Source: Nocardia arthritidis
Lineage (GTDB): Bacteria; Actinomycetota; Actinomycetes; Mycobacteriales; Mycobacteriaceae
Assembly: GCF_011801145.1 (NCBI RefSeq)
Contig: NZ_CP046172.1
Location: 62,001-126,000, forward strand
Direction of reading: 5' to 3'
DNA length: 64,000 nucleotides
The position numbers and the translations under genes are program-made. The notes below the pieces were generated by a model that searched no databases, had not been told where the DNA came from, and saw only the letters and a program-made list of their open reading frames with translations. Below, one piece after another: positions 1 through 9,189 of this stretch (position 1 is the first letter of the stretch; each line of letters begins with the position of its first letter).

Positions 1-1
1 G

Positions 2-1273
2 CACGGCGATGCCGAATCATCGGACGCCACACCGCTGCCCGGCCCCGGCGCCGGTGCGCGGCCGGTGACGATGTTCCCGTTGGCCGCGGCCTGCCCGACG
101 CTGTTGCAGGGCGCCGACGGACCGGTTGTCGCGCTGTGCACCGAGATCGCCGGGCGCGCACCGACGGTCGAGCTGATCGATCCGGACGCGGCAGGGCCGC
201 TCGCCACCTCGCTCGCCGCGCTGCCGCTGGCGAAGGGCAGCCTGCTCGGCGGGGTATACGCGTACCTGGACAACCTCGACCGGCTCGTCGTCGTCGACGG
301 GAATCGGCAACTGCTGCGCGTCGCCCATCACCGCGAGGCGGGCGGCTGGCGGCTATCGATCGACGAAACCACCGACCTGTCCGGTGCCATCCCCACCGGC
401 GACACCGTGGTCGGACTGGTGCCGGACTGGTCGGGCAATATCTGGTTCGCCACCGGCGACGGTGTGGTCGGGTCGGTGACACCGGCCGGTGCGGTGCGCA
501 CGGTCGCACTCCCCGGGGGCGAGCGGGTGGCGAACAGCATTTCGGCCGCGCCGAGCGGCGCGGTGAGCGTCGCGACCACGCACGCGCTGTATGAGCTCGG
601 CCTCGACGCATCCGGTGCGCCGCGGGTGCGCTGGCGCGCGGCATACGACCGCGGATCGGCGCGCAAACCGGGCCAGCTCAGCTGGGGAACCGGTTCGACG
701 CCAACCTATTTCGGCGCCGACGCGAAATATCTGACCATTGTCGACAATGCCGACGGCCAGGTGCATCTGCTCGTATACCGTTCGGGGACCGGGCAATTGG
801 TGTGTCAGGTACCGGTGCTCACCAAAGGCGGTCCGGGCAGCGAGAATTCGCCGATCGGCAGCGGTAATTCGGTCTTCGTCGCCAGTACGTACGGCTACCC
901 GTATCCGGCCGTTCCGGACGACGCCGGTCCCGCCGTGCCGCCGAGTGCACCCTTCGTCGGTGGGATGACGCGGGTCGATGTGGGCGACAACGGCTGTCAC
1001 ACCGTATGGGACAACACGATTCGCAGCGCGGCGGTGCCCCGCCTTTCGACCGCCGACAACCTCGTCTACACGGTCACCAGGATCGGTCCCGACGCGACCA
1101 CGCCGCTCGACGGCTATGCCTTCACCGCCATCGATCCCGATACCGGCGCGATCGCCTCGACCACCCCGTTACCCGGCACCGTCGCCGATGACCCATTGCA
1201 AACCGCCCCGCTGATCGCCAACGGCCGCAGGGTTTTCCAGGGCACCGTCACCGGGATACTGCGCATCGGCTGA
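2..1273 (+). CDS. Exported beta-propeller-like protein, 5' end missing
   Basis: The reading frame is open from the first bases of the window, so the true start lies upstream; a GTG at 65 is only the first internal start codon. The residues before it are rich in Pro, Gly and Ala, as in a linker after a signal peptide. The body has recurring short blades of the type D-x-x-G-x-I/V-W and G-x-x-x-P-G, for example SGNIWFATGDG near residue 125 after the GTG, and reads like a PQQ- or NHL-type propeller. I do not recognise a named family or an active site. It ends just before a hairpin and is convergent with a TetR gene. Function unknown. Confidence 0.6.
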   Translation, partial: HGDAESSDATPLPGPGAGARPVTMFPLAAACPTLLQGADGPVVALCTEIAGRAPTVELIDPDAAGPLATSLAALPLAKGSLLGGVYAYLDNLDRLVVVDGNRQLLRVAHHREAGGWRLSIDETTDLSGAIPTGDTVVGLVPDWSGNIWFATGDGVVGSVTPAGAVRTVALPGGERVANSISAAPSGAVSVATTHALYELGLDASGAPRVRWRAAYDRGSARKPGQLSWGTGSTPTYFGADAKYLTIVDNADGQVHLLVYRSGTGQLVCQVPVLTKGGPGSENSPIGSGNSVFVASTYGYPYPAVPDDAGPAVPPSAPFVGGMTRVDVGDNGCHTVWDNTIRSAAVPRLSTADNLVYTVTRIGPDATTPLDGYAFTAIDPDTGAIASTTPLPGTVADDPLQTAPLIANGRRVFQGTVTGILRIG

Positions 1274-1276
1274 GCC

Positions 1277-1309
1277 CGCCGATCGCCGCGGCGGATGCAC
1301 CGATCGGCG
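1277..1309. terminator. Hairpin between convergent genes
   Basis: Nine-base arms CGCCGATCG and CGATCGGCG are separated by 15 bases, four bases after the stop of the upstream gene. There is no T tract, as is common for actinobacterial terminators. Confidence 0.45.
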
Positions 1310-1381
1310 CAGGCAATTTGCCTCCTGCGTCGGTATGTGCCGTCGAACCGGTAAGTCGTCCCGCTGAACCGGACGGTGTCG

Positions 1382-2035
1382 CTACTCCGTAGTCCCGGTG
1401 GGTGTCCCCGCAGCGTTCGGCGCGGTCGCGAGCCCGCGTTGTATGCCGTCGAGGGTGGCCGCGATCGCTTGTTCGCGGGCGTCGTCGTCGAGCCAGGACA
1501 GGGCGCCGTCGATGAGCAGGGAGGCCAGTCCGTGTACCGTCGACCAGGCCATGATCTCGGCGTGCGGCCGGTGCGCCGGATCCATGAACCCGCTCTGGAC
1601 CAGGTCGTCGAGCAGCTTGGCGAGCAGCCCGAACGCGTCGTTGTCGTCGGATGGTTCGGCGGCCCAGGGGGATTCGCAGAACGCGGTGCGGAACAGGCCG
1701 GGTTCGCGGGTCGCGAAGGCGATATAACCACGCCCGGCCGCATTCAGTCTGTCGATCGGATCAGATTCGGGCGCAAGGGAATTCACCGCTTCGGACATCG
1801 AGCCGAGCAGGCTGGCCTGCGCCTGCTCCTGTGCCGCGCCGAGCAACTGCTCGTGGTTGGTGAAATGCCGGTAGGCGGCGGTGGGGGTGACACCGACCTT
1901 GCGGGCCGCCGCACGGACCGTCACCGCCTCCGGCCCGCCGTGCTCGGCCAGTTCGGCGGCCGCGCGCACGAGGGCGTTGCGCAGGTCGCCGTGGTGGTAA
2001 GGGGTCTCCCGTTTCGCCGATCCCGAATTCGTCAT
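1382..2035 (-). CDS. TetR/AcrR family transcriptional regulator
   Basis: A 217-residue protein with an N-terminal TetR helix-turn-helix at about residues 15-60: YHHGDLRNALVRAAAEL, then VTVRAAARKVGVTPTAAYRHF. The C-terminal part fits the WHG-type (TetR_C_33) ligand domain with FATREPGLFRTAF and an HGLASLLIDG segment. I chose the ATG at 2035 because the frame further upstream (to 2104) runs through the intergenic repeats. The gene is divergent from the MMPL transporter at 2125 and the 89-bp gap holds two inverted repeats, so it very likely represses that transporter and itself. The ligand cannot be told from sequence. Confidence 0.9.
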   Translation of the reverse strand: MTNSGSAKRETPYHHGDLRNALVRAAAELAEHGGPEAVTVRAAARKVGVTPTAAYRHFTNHEQLLGAAQEQAQASLLGSMSEAVNSLAPESDPIDRLNAAGRGYIAFATREPGLFRTAFCESPWAAEPSDDNDAFGLLAKLLDDLVQSGFMDPAHRPHAEIMAWSTVHGLASLLIDGALSWLDDDAREQAIAATLDGIQRGLATAPNAAGTPTGTTE

Positions 2036-2038
2036 CGA

Positions 2039-2066
2039 ATCGATGTTGACACCCACCCACATCGAT
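2039..2066. promoter_or_regulatory. Inverted repeat, candidate TetR operator 1
   Basis: Perfect 8-base arms ATCGATGT (2039-2046) and ACATCGAT (2059-2066) with a 12-base spacer lie directly in front of the TetR start codon. They are well placed for autoregulation. That this is the operator is inference. Confidence 0.45.
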
Positions 2067-2086
2067 GGCAAGTTAACACCTGCAAA

Positions 2087-2102
2087 GTTTACGAGTGCAA
2101 AC
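2087..2102. promoter_or_regulatory. Inverted repeat, candidate TetR operator 2
   Basis: GTTTACGAGTGCAAAC has GTTT/AAAC ends with a near-symmetric core, and is embedded in a TGCAAA direct repeat. It lies 22 bp upstream of the transporter start, in a locally AT-rich stretch that stands out against the GC-rich surroundings. Confidence 0.4.
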
Positions 2103-2124
2103 ATGCACCGTCGAAAGGCTCGTT

Positions 2125-4281
2125 ATGTTCCAACGGCTCGGCGCCTTCGTCACCCGGCGCGCGCGGTGGATCCTGATCGTCAGCGTGCTCGCCCTGATCG
2201 GGGGCGGTGTCGTCGGCACGACCGCCTTCAGCAAGCTGCAACCCGGCGGTCAAACCGACCCGAACGCCCAATCCAGCACCGCCGCAACCCGATTGGCCGA
2301 CAAGTTCGGCGCCGAGGGCGACTTCGTCTTCCTCGTCCGCGCGCGCAACGGCACCGTCGACGACCCAGCGGTCGCCGCCGCGGGCCGGGAGCTGGCACAT
2401 AAGCTCACCGCGGACAACCGGCTCACCAACGTCGTCTCGTATTGGGATACCGGTGCGCCCGCCATGCGCGCCGCGGACGGGACCGCCGCGGTGGTGCTCG
2501 CCGGCAGCGCCGCCGCGAACGGCGAGAACAAACACGCGGCCGATATCGTCGCCGCCTATCGCACCGACGGTCCGGTGGTGCAGGTGCGAATCGGCGGTGG
2601 CGCGGCCATCTTCAATGCGATCACCAAACAGATCGGCGCCGACCTCGGCCTGGCCGAAGCCGTTGCGGTACCGCTCATCCTGGCGCTGCTGGTGCTCGCC
2701 TTCGGCAATGTGGTCGCGGCGCTGCTCACCCTGGTGATCGGCGGCATCGCCATTCTCGGCACCTTCACCGAACTGTCCGTTCTCGGCTCGCTCACCGATG
2801 TTTCGGTATACGCGGTGAACCTCACGACGGGTCTCGGGCTCGGCCTCGCCGTCGACTACGGCCTGCTGATGGTCAGCCGCTTTCGCGAGCGGCGCGCGGC
2901 GGGCGCCGATACCGATGCCGCCGTTATCGCGGCGGTGACGACGGCCGGGCGCACCATCGTTTTCAGCGCGAGCACCGTCGCGGCGGCACTGTCCGCGCTG
3001 GTCATCTTCCCGCAGTACTTCCTGCGGTCCTTCGCCTACGGCGGTATCGGCGTCGTGGTGATCGCGGCCGTTGCCGCCGTCGTGACGCTGCCCGCGCTGC
3101 TCGCGGTGCTCGGTCCGCGCACCGATGCCTGGCGGGTACCGGGCGTGCGCGGCATCCGCGGTGACGCGACGCCGTTCTGGGCGGGGGTCGCGCGGTTCGC
3201 GATGCGCAGGCCGGTGCTCGCCGGGCTGCCGGTGGTCGCGCTGCTGCTGCTGGCCGCCGCGCCGCTGCTGCATGTCCAATTCGGCACGCCGGACGACCGG
3301 GTGCTGCCGAACACCACCGAGGTGCGCCAGGTCGGCGATGCGATGCGCACCGGATTCGGTGGCGGTGACGCGAATTCGCTGTCGGTGGTCACCACGGGTG
3401 CGGTGGCGCCAGGGCCGCTGGCCGAATACGCGAGCGCGCTGTCCCGGGTGTCGCATGTGACCGAGGTCGAGTCCAGTGCGGGCACTTTCGTCACCGGCGC
3501 GCTGCGGACGAGTTCACCCGCGGACGCGCGCTTCGCCCGGCCGGATGCGCAGCGACTGACCGTATTCACCGACCTCGATCGCGATTCCGCGGCGGCCCGC
3601 GAGCTGGTCGACCAGGTGCGCGCGGTGCCGCTCGCCGGATCGACCGCGCTGGTCGGCGGTCAGGTCGCCGAGCTGCGGGACAGCCTCGCCGCCATAGGGT
3701 CGAAGTTGCCGATCGCGATCGGGTGGATCGTGCTCACCACTTTCGCGCTGCTGTTCCTGTTCACCGGCAGCGTGGTGCAGCCGCTGCGGGCGCTGCTGTC
3801 GAATGTGTTGAGTCTCGGCGCGACGCTCGGGCTGATGGTCTTCGTCTTCCAGCAGGGACATTTCGCCGGTTTGTTCGGATTCACGCCCGCGCCGCTCGAT
3901 GTGTCGATGCTGCTGCTGTTGTTCTGCATCACCTTCGGCCTGTCGATGGATTACGAGGTGTTCGTGATCAGCCGGATCAAGGAGCTGCACGACCGCGGGC
4001 ACACCGCGGCCGACGCGGTGGTGGAGGGTCTGGCCCGGACCGGTCGTCTGGTGACGACGGCGGCGGCGCTGATCTCGATCAGCTTCCTCGCCTTCACGAC
4101 CAGCGATGTCCGGTTCATCCAATTCTTCGGCCTCGGTGCCGGTTTGGCGATTCTGATCGACGCGACGCTGGTGCGCGGCGTGCTGGTGCCGGTCGCGATG
4201 CGGCTGTTGGGTCGCGCGGCATGGTTCGCGCCACGGCCGTTGCAGACGGTGCACGCCCGGATCGGGCTGGCCGAGGCCTGA
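2125..4281 (+). CDS. MMPL/RND family membrane transporter
   Basis: A 718-residue RND-type protein with the two-fold layout of the MMPL family: TM1 at about 15-35, a periplasmic loop, TMs 2-6 around 175-330, a second loop, and TMs 8-12 around 530-700. Each half carries the proton-relay TM4 motif, GLAVDYGLLMVSRFRE near residue 240 and GLSMDYEVFVISRIKE near 605. The ATG at 2125 is preceded by GAAAGG at 2113-2118; an in-frame ATG at 2095 would sit inside the operator. At about 720 residues it resembles shorter drug- or lipid-export MMPLs, not the roughly 950-residue mycolate exporter MmpL3. It is probably controlled by the divergent TetR gene. Cargo unknown. Confidence 0.92.
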   Translation: MFQRLGAFVTRRARWILIVSVLALIGGGVVGTTAFSKLQPGGQTDPNAQSSTAATRLADKFGAEGDFVFLVRARNGTVDDPAVAAAGRELAHKLTADNRLTNVVSYWDTGAPAMRAADGTAAVVLAGSAAANGENKHAADIVAAYRTDGPVVQVRIGGGAAIFNAITKQIGADLGLAEAVAVPLILALLVLAFGNVVAALLTLVIGGIAILGTFTELSVLGSLTDVSVYAVNLTTGLGLGLAVDYGLLMVSRFRERRAAGADTDAAVIAAVTTAGRTIVFSASTVAAALSALVIFPQYFLRSFAYGGIGVVVIAAVAAVVTLPALLAVLGPRTDAWRVPGVRGIRGDATPFWAGVARFAMRRPVLAGLPVVALLLLAAAPLLHVQFGTPDDRVLPNTTEVRQVGDAMRTGFGGGDANSLSVVTTGAVAPGPLAEYASALSRVSHVTEVESSAGTFVTGALRTSSPADARFARPDAQRLTVFTDLDRDSAAARELVDQVRAVPLAGSTALVGGQVAELRDSLAAIGSKLPIAIGWIVLTTFALLFLFTGSVVQPLRALLSNVLSLGATLGLMVFVFQQGHFAGLFGFTPAPLDVSMLLLLFCITFGLSMDYEVFVISRIKELHDRGHTAADAVVEGLARTGRLVTTAAALISISFLAFTTSDVRFIQFFGLGAGLAILIDATLVRGVLVPVAMRLLGRAAWFAPRPLQTVHARIGLAEA

Positions 4282-4290
4282 CCATTCCGG

Positions 4291-4319
4291 CGGGTGGTGC
4301 GACCGGGTCGCACCACCCG
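4291..4319 (+). terminator. Terminator of the MMPL gene
   Basis: Thirteen-base arms CGGGTGGTGCGAC and GTCGCACCACCCG with a 3-base loop start ten bases after the MMPL stop. It is a very stable stem without a T tract. Confidence 0.75.
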
Positions 4320-4465
4320 TGATCGCCTGTCGCACTGCCGGTTTCGCCCGGCTTCCCAGGTATGAGACGAAGATCACATCATCGTGTTGTGGCCGCCGTC
4401 GGCGGTGCTCGATGACGCGACAAGATACCGTCCGGACAACCTTTTGGCGACCGGATATTGCAGAT

Positions 4466-4510
4466 CACGACTGGACATACGTCCGACACAAGCGTCCGCT
4501 ACCAGTCGTG
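4466..4510. repeat. Inverted repeat with internal direct repeats
   Basis: Arms CACGACTGG (4466-4474) and CCAGTCGTG (4502-4510) enclose 27 bases that carry CGTCCG twice (4480-4485 and 4493-4498). No gene starts close by, so a role is unclear. Confidence 0.4.
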
Positions 4511-4846
4511 GGTCGTGTTTATTCCGCACTAAACAAACTTCAGGTTGCTTTCTGTTCATCCAACGGCCAGCTAACTCGTTTATCGATCGCGAAAGCCCAG
4601 GTAGATGGCCATGATCGGAATTCGCGACCGATTCGGCGGAAGGCTTGCAGTTAACCGATCGAAGAATGTGCGCCCGATCCGCCGGCGGGTTCATCGGGTC
4701 GCCACGCATCGGTCCGGACCGGGTTTCGAAGGGTCAATTCGGGGCCGTTCGAGTCGCCGCCGCGGGTTAGCCAGAACTGTGAAAAACCCTGTGGCCACAT
4801 TGGTTTGCTGCGCCGAGATTTATACGCTTTACCTCCGCGTGGAGGG

Positions 4847-4874
4847 TTGCGTAGGCATAACGATTGTGTACAGT
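4847..4874 (+). promoter_or_regulatory. Promoter-like TTGCGT-N16-TACAGT
   Basis: A -35-like TTGCGT and a -10-like TACAGT are spaced by 16 bases. A transcript would begin near 4881, at the base of the hairpin that follows. Prediction from sequence only. Confidence 0.3.
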
Positions 4875-4883
4875 TATCGGCAA

Positions 4884-4921
4884 CGCTGACCGCAGCTGAG
4901 CTCGACTCGCTGCGGTCAGCG
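4884..4921 (+). repeat. Strong hairpin, 13-bp stem
   Basis: CGCTGACCGCAGC (4884-4896) and GCTGCGGTCAGCG (4909-4921) are exact complements with a 12-base loop. No coding sequence ends just upstream on either strand, so it is not an obvious terminator. Confidence 0.5.
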
Positions 4922-5013
4922 GAACTCAATTGGGGGACTTCAAGATCGAACGTCAAGCGACAGTTGCCAGCGGTTAGCTAGCCGTCCTTGATTCGCGGTG
5001 TGCCCGCGGTTGT

Positions 5014-5997
5014 CTACCCGGCCGGTTCCAGTAGCTCACCCGCCGCATCACCCTGCTCCCGCACCGCATTACGGCCGAACACGAACACGTAGGCGATGAA
5101 CAGCGCCCACACCACGAACCCGATCGCGACCCGCAACGCGGCAGGCAGCGGGCTCGGCGTCACGAAACCCTCCAGCAAGCCCGAGACGAACAGCACCCCG
5201 GCCAGCCCGAGCGCGATCGTCGCCGCGGCCCGGCCCTGCCGCGCCACTGCGGTCAACCGGCTCGACCGCCCCGGATCGATCAGCGTCCACCCCAGCTTCA
5301 ATCCGGCGCCGCCCGCGACGAATACCGCGGTCAACTCCAACATCCCGTGCGGAAGGATGAAACCGAAGAAGGCGTCGAGCCGGCCCGCATGGGCCATCAG
5401 GCCCGCGCTCACCCCGACATTCAGCGCATTGCCGAACAGCAGCGACACCGCGGGCAGAATCAGCACCCCGGTGAACAGCGCCAGCGCCGCCACCCACGCG
5501 TTGTTGGTCCACACCTGTGCCGCGAACGCGTCGTGCGGATGCTCGGTGTAGTAGGTCTCGAAATGGCCGCCCGGCTTGGTGAGCGAATCGGTATTGCCGG
5601 GAAGGCCGAGTATCCGCCGCGCCGAACGATATTCGGCGACCCAGTAGGCCAGCCCGGTGGAGAGCACGATGAACACCGCGGCCACCGACACCCACCACGG
5701 CCACGCCCGATACACCGCCGCCGGAAAACGATGGGTGAAGAACCGGCCGATCTCGCGCCAGGTATCGGTCCTGGTGCCGACGATCCGGCCGCGCGCCCTC
5801 GCCAGCACCGCGCTCAAACCGGCGAGCAGCTCCGGGTCCGGGCTGTGCGTCTGCAACCGGGCCAGCTGTTGGGAGGCGCGCCGGTACAGCGCCACCAGCT
5901 CGTCGGCCTCCTGGCCGGTCAGCCTGCGCTTTCCGGCCAGCCCGTCCAGCCGCTCCCACGAGCGCCGGTGTGCGTAGCTGTACGCGTCGACGTCCAT
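5014..5997 (-). CDS. Stage II sporulation protein M (SpoIIM/DUF95) family membrane protein
   Basis: A 327-residue integral membrane protein. A soluble helical N-terminus (about 1-95, with DELVALYRRASQQLARLQ) is followed by about five TM segments. The family signature lies in the middle: a TNNAWVAALALFTGV stretch, then FGFILPHGMLELTAVFVAGGAG near residues 205-230, with the conserved HG-x-x-E in the membrane. The ATG at 5997 is preceded by GGGAGG with good spacing. The name comes from Bacillus engulfment protein SpoIIM, but actinobacteria outside sporulation keep the family beside RDD, MoxR and DUF58 genes, as here and in M. tuberculosis Rv3694. It is divergent from the RDD gene with a 42-bp gap. 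Role unknown, perhaps envelope-related. Confidence 0.9.
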   Translation of the reverse strand: MDVDAYSYAHRRSWERLDGLAGKRRLTGQEADELVALYRRASQQLARLQTHSPDPELLAGLSAVLARARGRIVGTRTDTWREIGRFFTHRFPAAVYRAWPWWVSVAAVFIVLSTGLAYWVAEYRSARRILGLPGNTDSLTKPGGHFETYYTEHPHDAFAAQVWTNNAWVAALALFTGVLILPAVSLLFGNALNVGVSAGLMAHAGRLDAFFGFILPHGMLELTAVFVAGGAGLKLGWTLIDPGRSSRLTAVARQGRAAATIALGLAGVLFVSGLLEGFVTPSPLPAALRVAIGFVVWALFIAYVFVFGRNAVREQGDAAGELLEPAG

Positions 5998-6039
5998 TCG
6001 GTTGCCTCCCACTCCCGCCGTCGGAAGAATGCTATCGAC

Positions 6040-6873
6040 ATGGCTGCGTTCACAACCGGCGAAGCGGTGGCCCTGGAGCTACCCGTCGCTCGCGTCCCGA
6101 CCAGGGCCGCCGCGTTCCTCATCGACGTGGTGGCCCAGCTTGTTGTCGCCCTGACACTAGGCCTCGGCCTGTTCGGTGTGGCGGCGTGGCTGCGCCCGGA
6201 TATCGCGTGGCTCGACGTCGTGGTGCTGGTCACCATCGTCGGCACGCTGGTCGGTTATCCGGTGGTCTGCGAAACCCTCAGTCGCGGGCGGACATTCGGC
6301 AAACTGCTGCTCGGGCTGCGGGTGGTGCGCGCGGACGGCGGCCCCATCGATTTCCGGCACGCGCTCACCCGCGGACTCGCCGGGGCCATCGTCGATTTCT
6401 GGATGCTCGGCGGATTCGGCGCCATCGCGGTGATCACCTCGATGTGCTCGCCCAATGCCCGCCGGATCGGTGATGTGCTGGCCGGAACCGTGGTGATACA
6501 CGGGTCGCGACGGCTGCCGCCACCGGCGCTGGCCGTACCGCCGCCGTGGCTGGTCGGTTGGGTGCAGCAGCTGGACCTGTCGGGCATGTCGGAAGATCTG
6601 GCGCTGGCGGCGCGGCAGTACATGACCCGGTTCAAGGGATTGACGCCCGAGGCGCAGGCGAACCTCGGCTACGAACTGGTGGTCGCGGTATGCGCGTGCC
6701 TGCGGGTGCCACCGCCGAACGGCTACCCGCCCATTCAGATACTCGGGGCGATCGTCGCGGAGCGGCAGCGCCGGGCGCTGACGCCGCCGTTCACGAATCC
6801 GGAACTGCTCGGGCAGCCGGTATTCGTCCTGCAACCGCCGAATCAGGTTGCGCCGCAGGTCAGTCCGTGGTGA
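6040..6873 (+). CDS. RDD family membrane protein
   Basis: A 277-residue protein with an N-terminal RDD domain: VPTRAAAFLIDVV carries the conserved Arg (22) and first Asp (29), TMs lie at about 23-48 and 55-80, and NARRIGDVLAGT carries the third signature near residue 140. The remaining 120 residues are soluble and rich in Pro and helices. The start is the ATG at 6040. The homologue position in M. tuberculosis is Rv3695. It shares a short divergent promoter region with the SpoIIM gene and ends 15 bp from the convergent DUF58 gene. The family is proposed to include small-molecule or ion transporters; substrate unknown. Confidence 0.9.
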   Translation: MAAFTTGEAVALELPVARVPTRAAAFLIDVVAQLVVALTLGLGLFGVAAWLRPDIAWLDVVVLVTIVGTLVGYPVVCETLSRGRTFGKLLLGLRVVRADGGPIDFRHALTRGLAGAIVDFWMLGGFGAIAVITSMCSPNARRIGDVLAGTVVIHGSRRLPPPALAVPPPWLVGWVQQLDLSGMSEDLALAARQYMTRFKGLTPEAQANLGYELVVAVCACLRVPPPNGYPPIQILGAIVAERQRRALTPPFTNPELLGQPVFVLQPPNQVAPQVSPW

Positions 6874-6888
6874 CCGGCTGGCCCCGGC

Positions 6889-8181
6889 TCACATGGTGCC
6901 GGACTGCTTGAGCTCCAGGTACTCCTCGGCAAGCGCCTCGGGCAGCCGGTCCGGGGGAGCGGAAACCACGTCGATGCCCTTGCGGCGCAAGGATTCCTGA
7001 ACGAGGGCCCGTTCGGCTATCACGGTTTCGGCCGCGGCGGCGGAGTACAGGTCCGCCAACGACTCGCGCTGTTTCGCGGCGGCGGCGACGTCGGGATCGG
7101 TCACCGAGACGATCAGCACCCGATGCCGCTGTGCGAGGGTCGGCAGCACCGGAAGCAGATTCTCCTGCACCGCGGCCCCGTCCAGGCTGGTGAACCACAC
7201 GACCAGGCTGCGCCGCCGGGCCCGCTGGATCGCCGCGCGCACCAGTCCGGCGGTGTCTGTATCCAGCAGCGCCGGGGTGACGCCCGCCATCGCGTGCATC
7301 AGCTTCACCTGGAGATTGCGGCCGCCGACGCCGCGCACCTCGGCGCGCACCTGACGGTCGTAGGCGAGCAGATCCACCGAATCGCCCGCGGCCGAGGCCA
7401 ATCCGCCGAGCAGCAGCGCGGCCTCGATGCTCGCGTCCAGCCGGGTGCCGTCGCCGACGCGGCCCGCGCTGATCCGGCCGGTATCCAACAGCATCAGCAT
7501 GTGCCGGTTGCGTTCCGGGCGCCAGGTGCGGACCAGGACATCGGTGGCGCGGGCGGTGGCCCGCCAGTCGATGGCACGCACGTCGTCACCGGGGACGTAC
7601 TCGCGGAACGAATCGAATTCGGTGCCCTGCCCGCGCATATTCGCGATATTGCGGCCCTCGAGGTGCTGTAGCCGTTTGACCTTCGAACGCAGCAGGCGCT
7701 CGGTGCGAAACGGCGGCAGCGCCCGCACCCGCGCGGGTACGGTGCGGCGCAGCTGCCTGCCCGCGAGGCCCAGCGGGCCGATCAGCCGGATGGTGACCGG
7801 CCCGGCGACCCGGTCGCCGCGGTAGGTCGGCGTGAGCGTGGTGCCGAAGCGGGTTTTCGTACCCGGCGCCAAATGCAGCCGGTGCGTGCGGTTTTCCGAG
7901 CGCGCGCTGTCGGGCCAGTCGTCCCAGAGGGTGCCGCGCAGCGTACGCGCACCGGAATTCGCCACCACCAGTTCGACTTCCGCCGATCGCCCGAGCCGCA
8001 CCACGGTGAGCGGCGGCCGGGACAACTGTAGTTCGGGTGTACCGATCGCGCTGAGGTCGACGAGCACCGCGACGACCATGACGCCGGTCGCCAGCAGCAC
8101 GCCCACCCAGGACGGCAGGACCAGCGCGACGAACAGGCCGCACCCGGCGGCGACGGCGGCGAGCCGTCCGGTGACCACCAC
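6889..8181 (-). CDS. DUF58 domain-containing protein
   Basis: A 430-residue protein. The N-terminus has two hydrophobic segments (about 5-50), then an Ig-like region, then the DUF58 core with the signature YVPGDDVRAIDWRATAR near residues 190-210. The C-terminal part has a von Willebrand A-like layout with LMLLDTG and LVVWFTSLDG. The likely start is GTG at 8181 (or 8178), 3 bp after the stop of the MoxR gene, implying translational coupling. MoxR ATPase and DUF58 proteins form a recurrent pair thought to assemble or activate other proteins. Here they sit in a four-gene run with a DUF4129 protein and a membrane protein. Confidence 0.9.
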   Translation of the reverse strand: MVVTGRLAAVAAGCGLFVALVLPSWVGVLLATGVMVVAVLVDLSAIGTPELQLSRPPLTVVRLGRSAEVELVVANSGARTLRGTLWDDWPDSARSENRTHRLHLAPGTKTRFGTTLTPTYRGDRVAGPVTIRLIGPLGLAGRQLRRTVPARVRALPPFRTERLLRSKVKRLQHLEGRNIANMRGQGTEFDSFREYVPGDDVRAIDWRATARATDVLVRTWRPERNRHMLMLLDTGRISAGRVGDGTRLDASIEAALLLGGLASAAGDSVDLLAYDRQVRAEVRGVGGRNLQVKLMHAMAGVTPALLDTDTAGLVRAAIQRARRRSLVVWFTSLDGAAVQENLLPVLPTLAQRHRVLIVSVTDPDVAAAAKQRESLADLYSAAAAETVIAERALVQESLRRKGIDVVSAPPDRLPEALAEEYLELKQSGTM

Positions 8182-8183
8182 GG

Positions 8184-9170
<987 letters not shown>

Positions 9171-9189
9171 CCGACCTCCTGTAGTGGCT

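Larger units (their letters stand above)
4320..5013. other. 694-bp region without a convincing gene
   Basis: Several small ORFs exist (for example 4605-4889 +) but none shows good codon use, a Shine-Dalgarno sequence or a recognisable family. The region is less GC-rich than its surroundings and contains a 9-base inverted repeat, a promoter-like pair and a strong hairpin, listed separately. A small RNA or remnant DNA is possible. Confidence 0.5.

Noticed and set aside
4605..4889. A 94-codon plus-strand frame in the 4.3-5.0 kb gap
   Set aside because: No ribosome-binding site, Arg-rich noise-like sequence, and it runs toward the hairpin; not supported as a gene.
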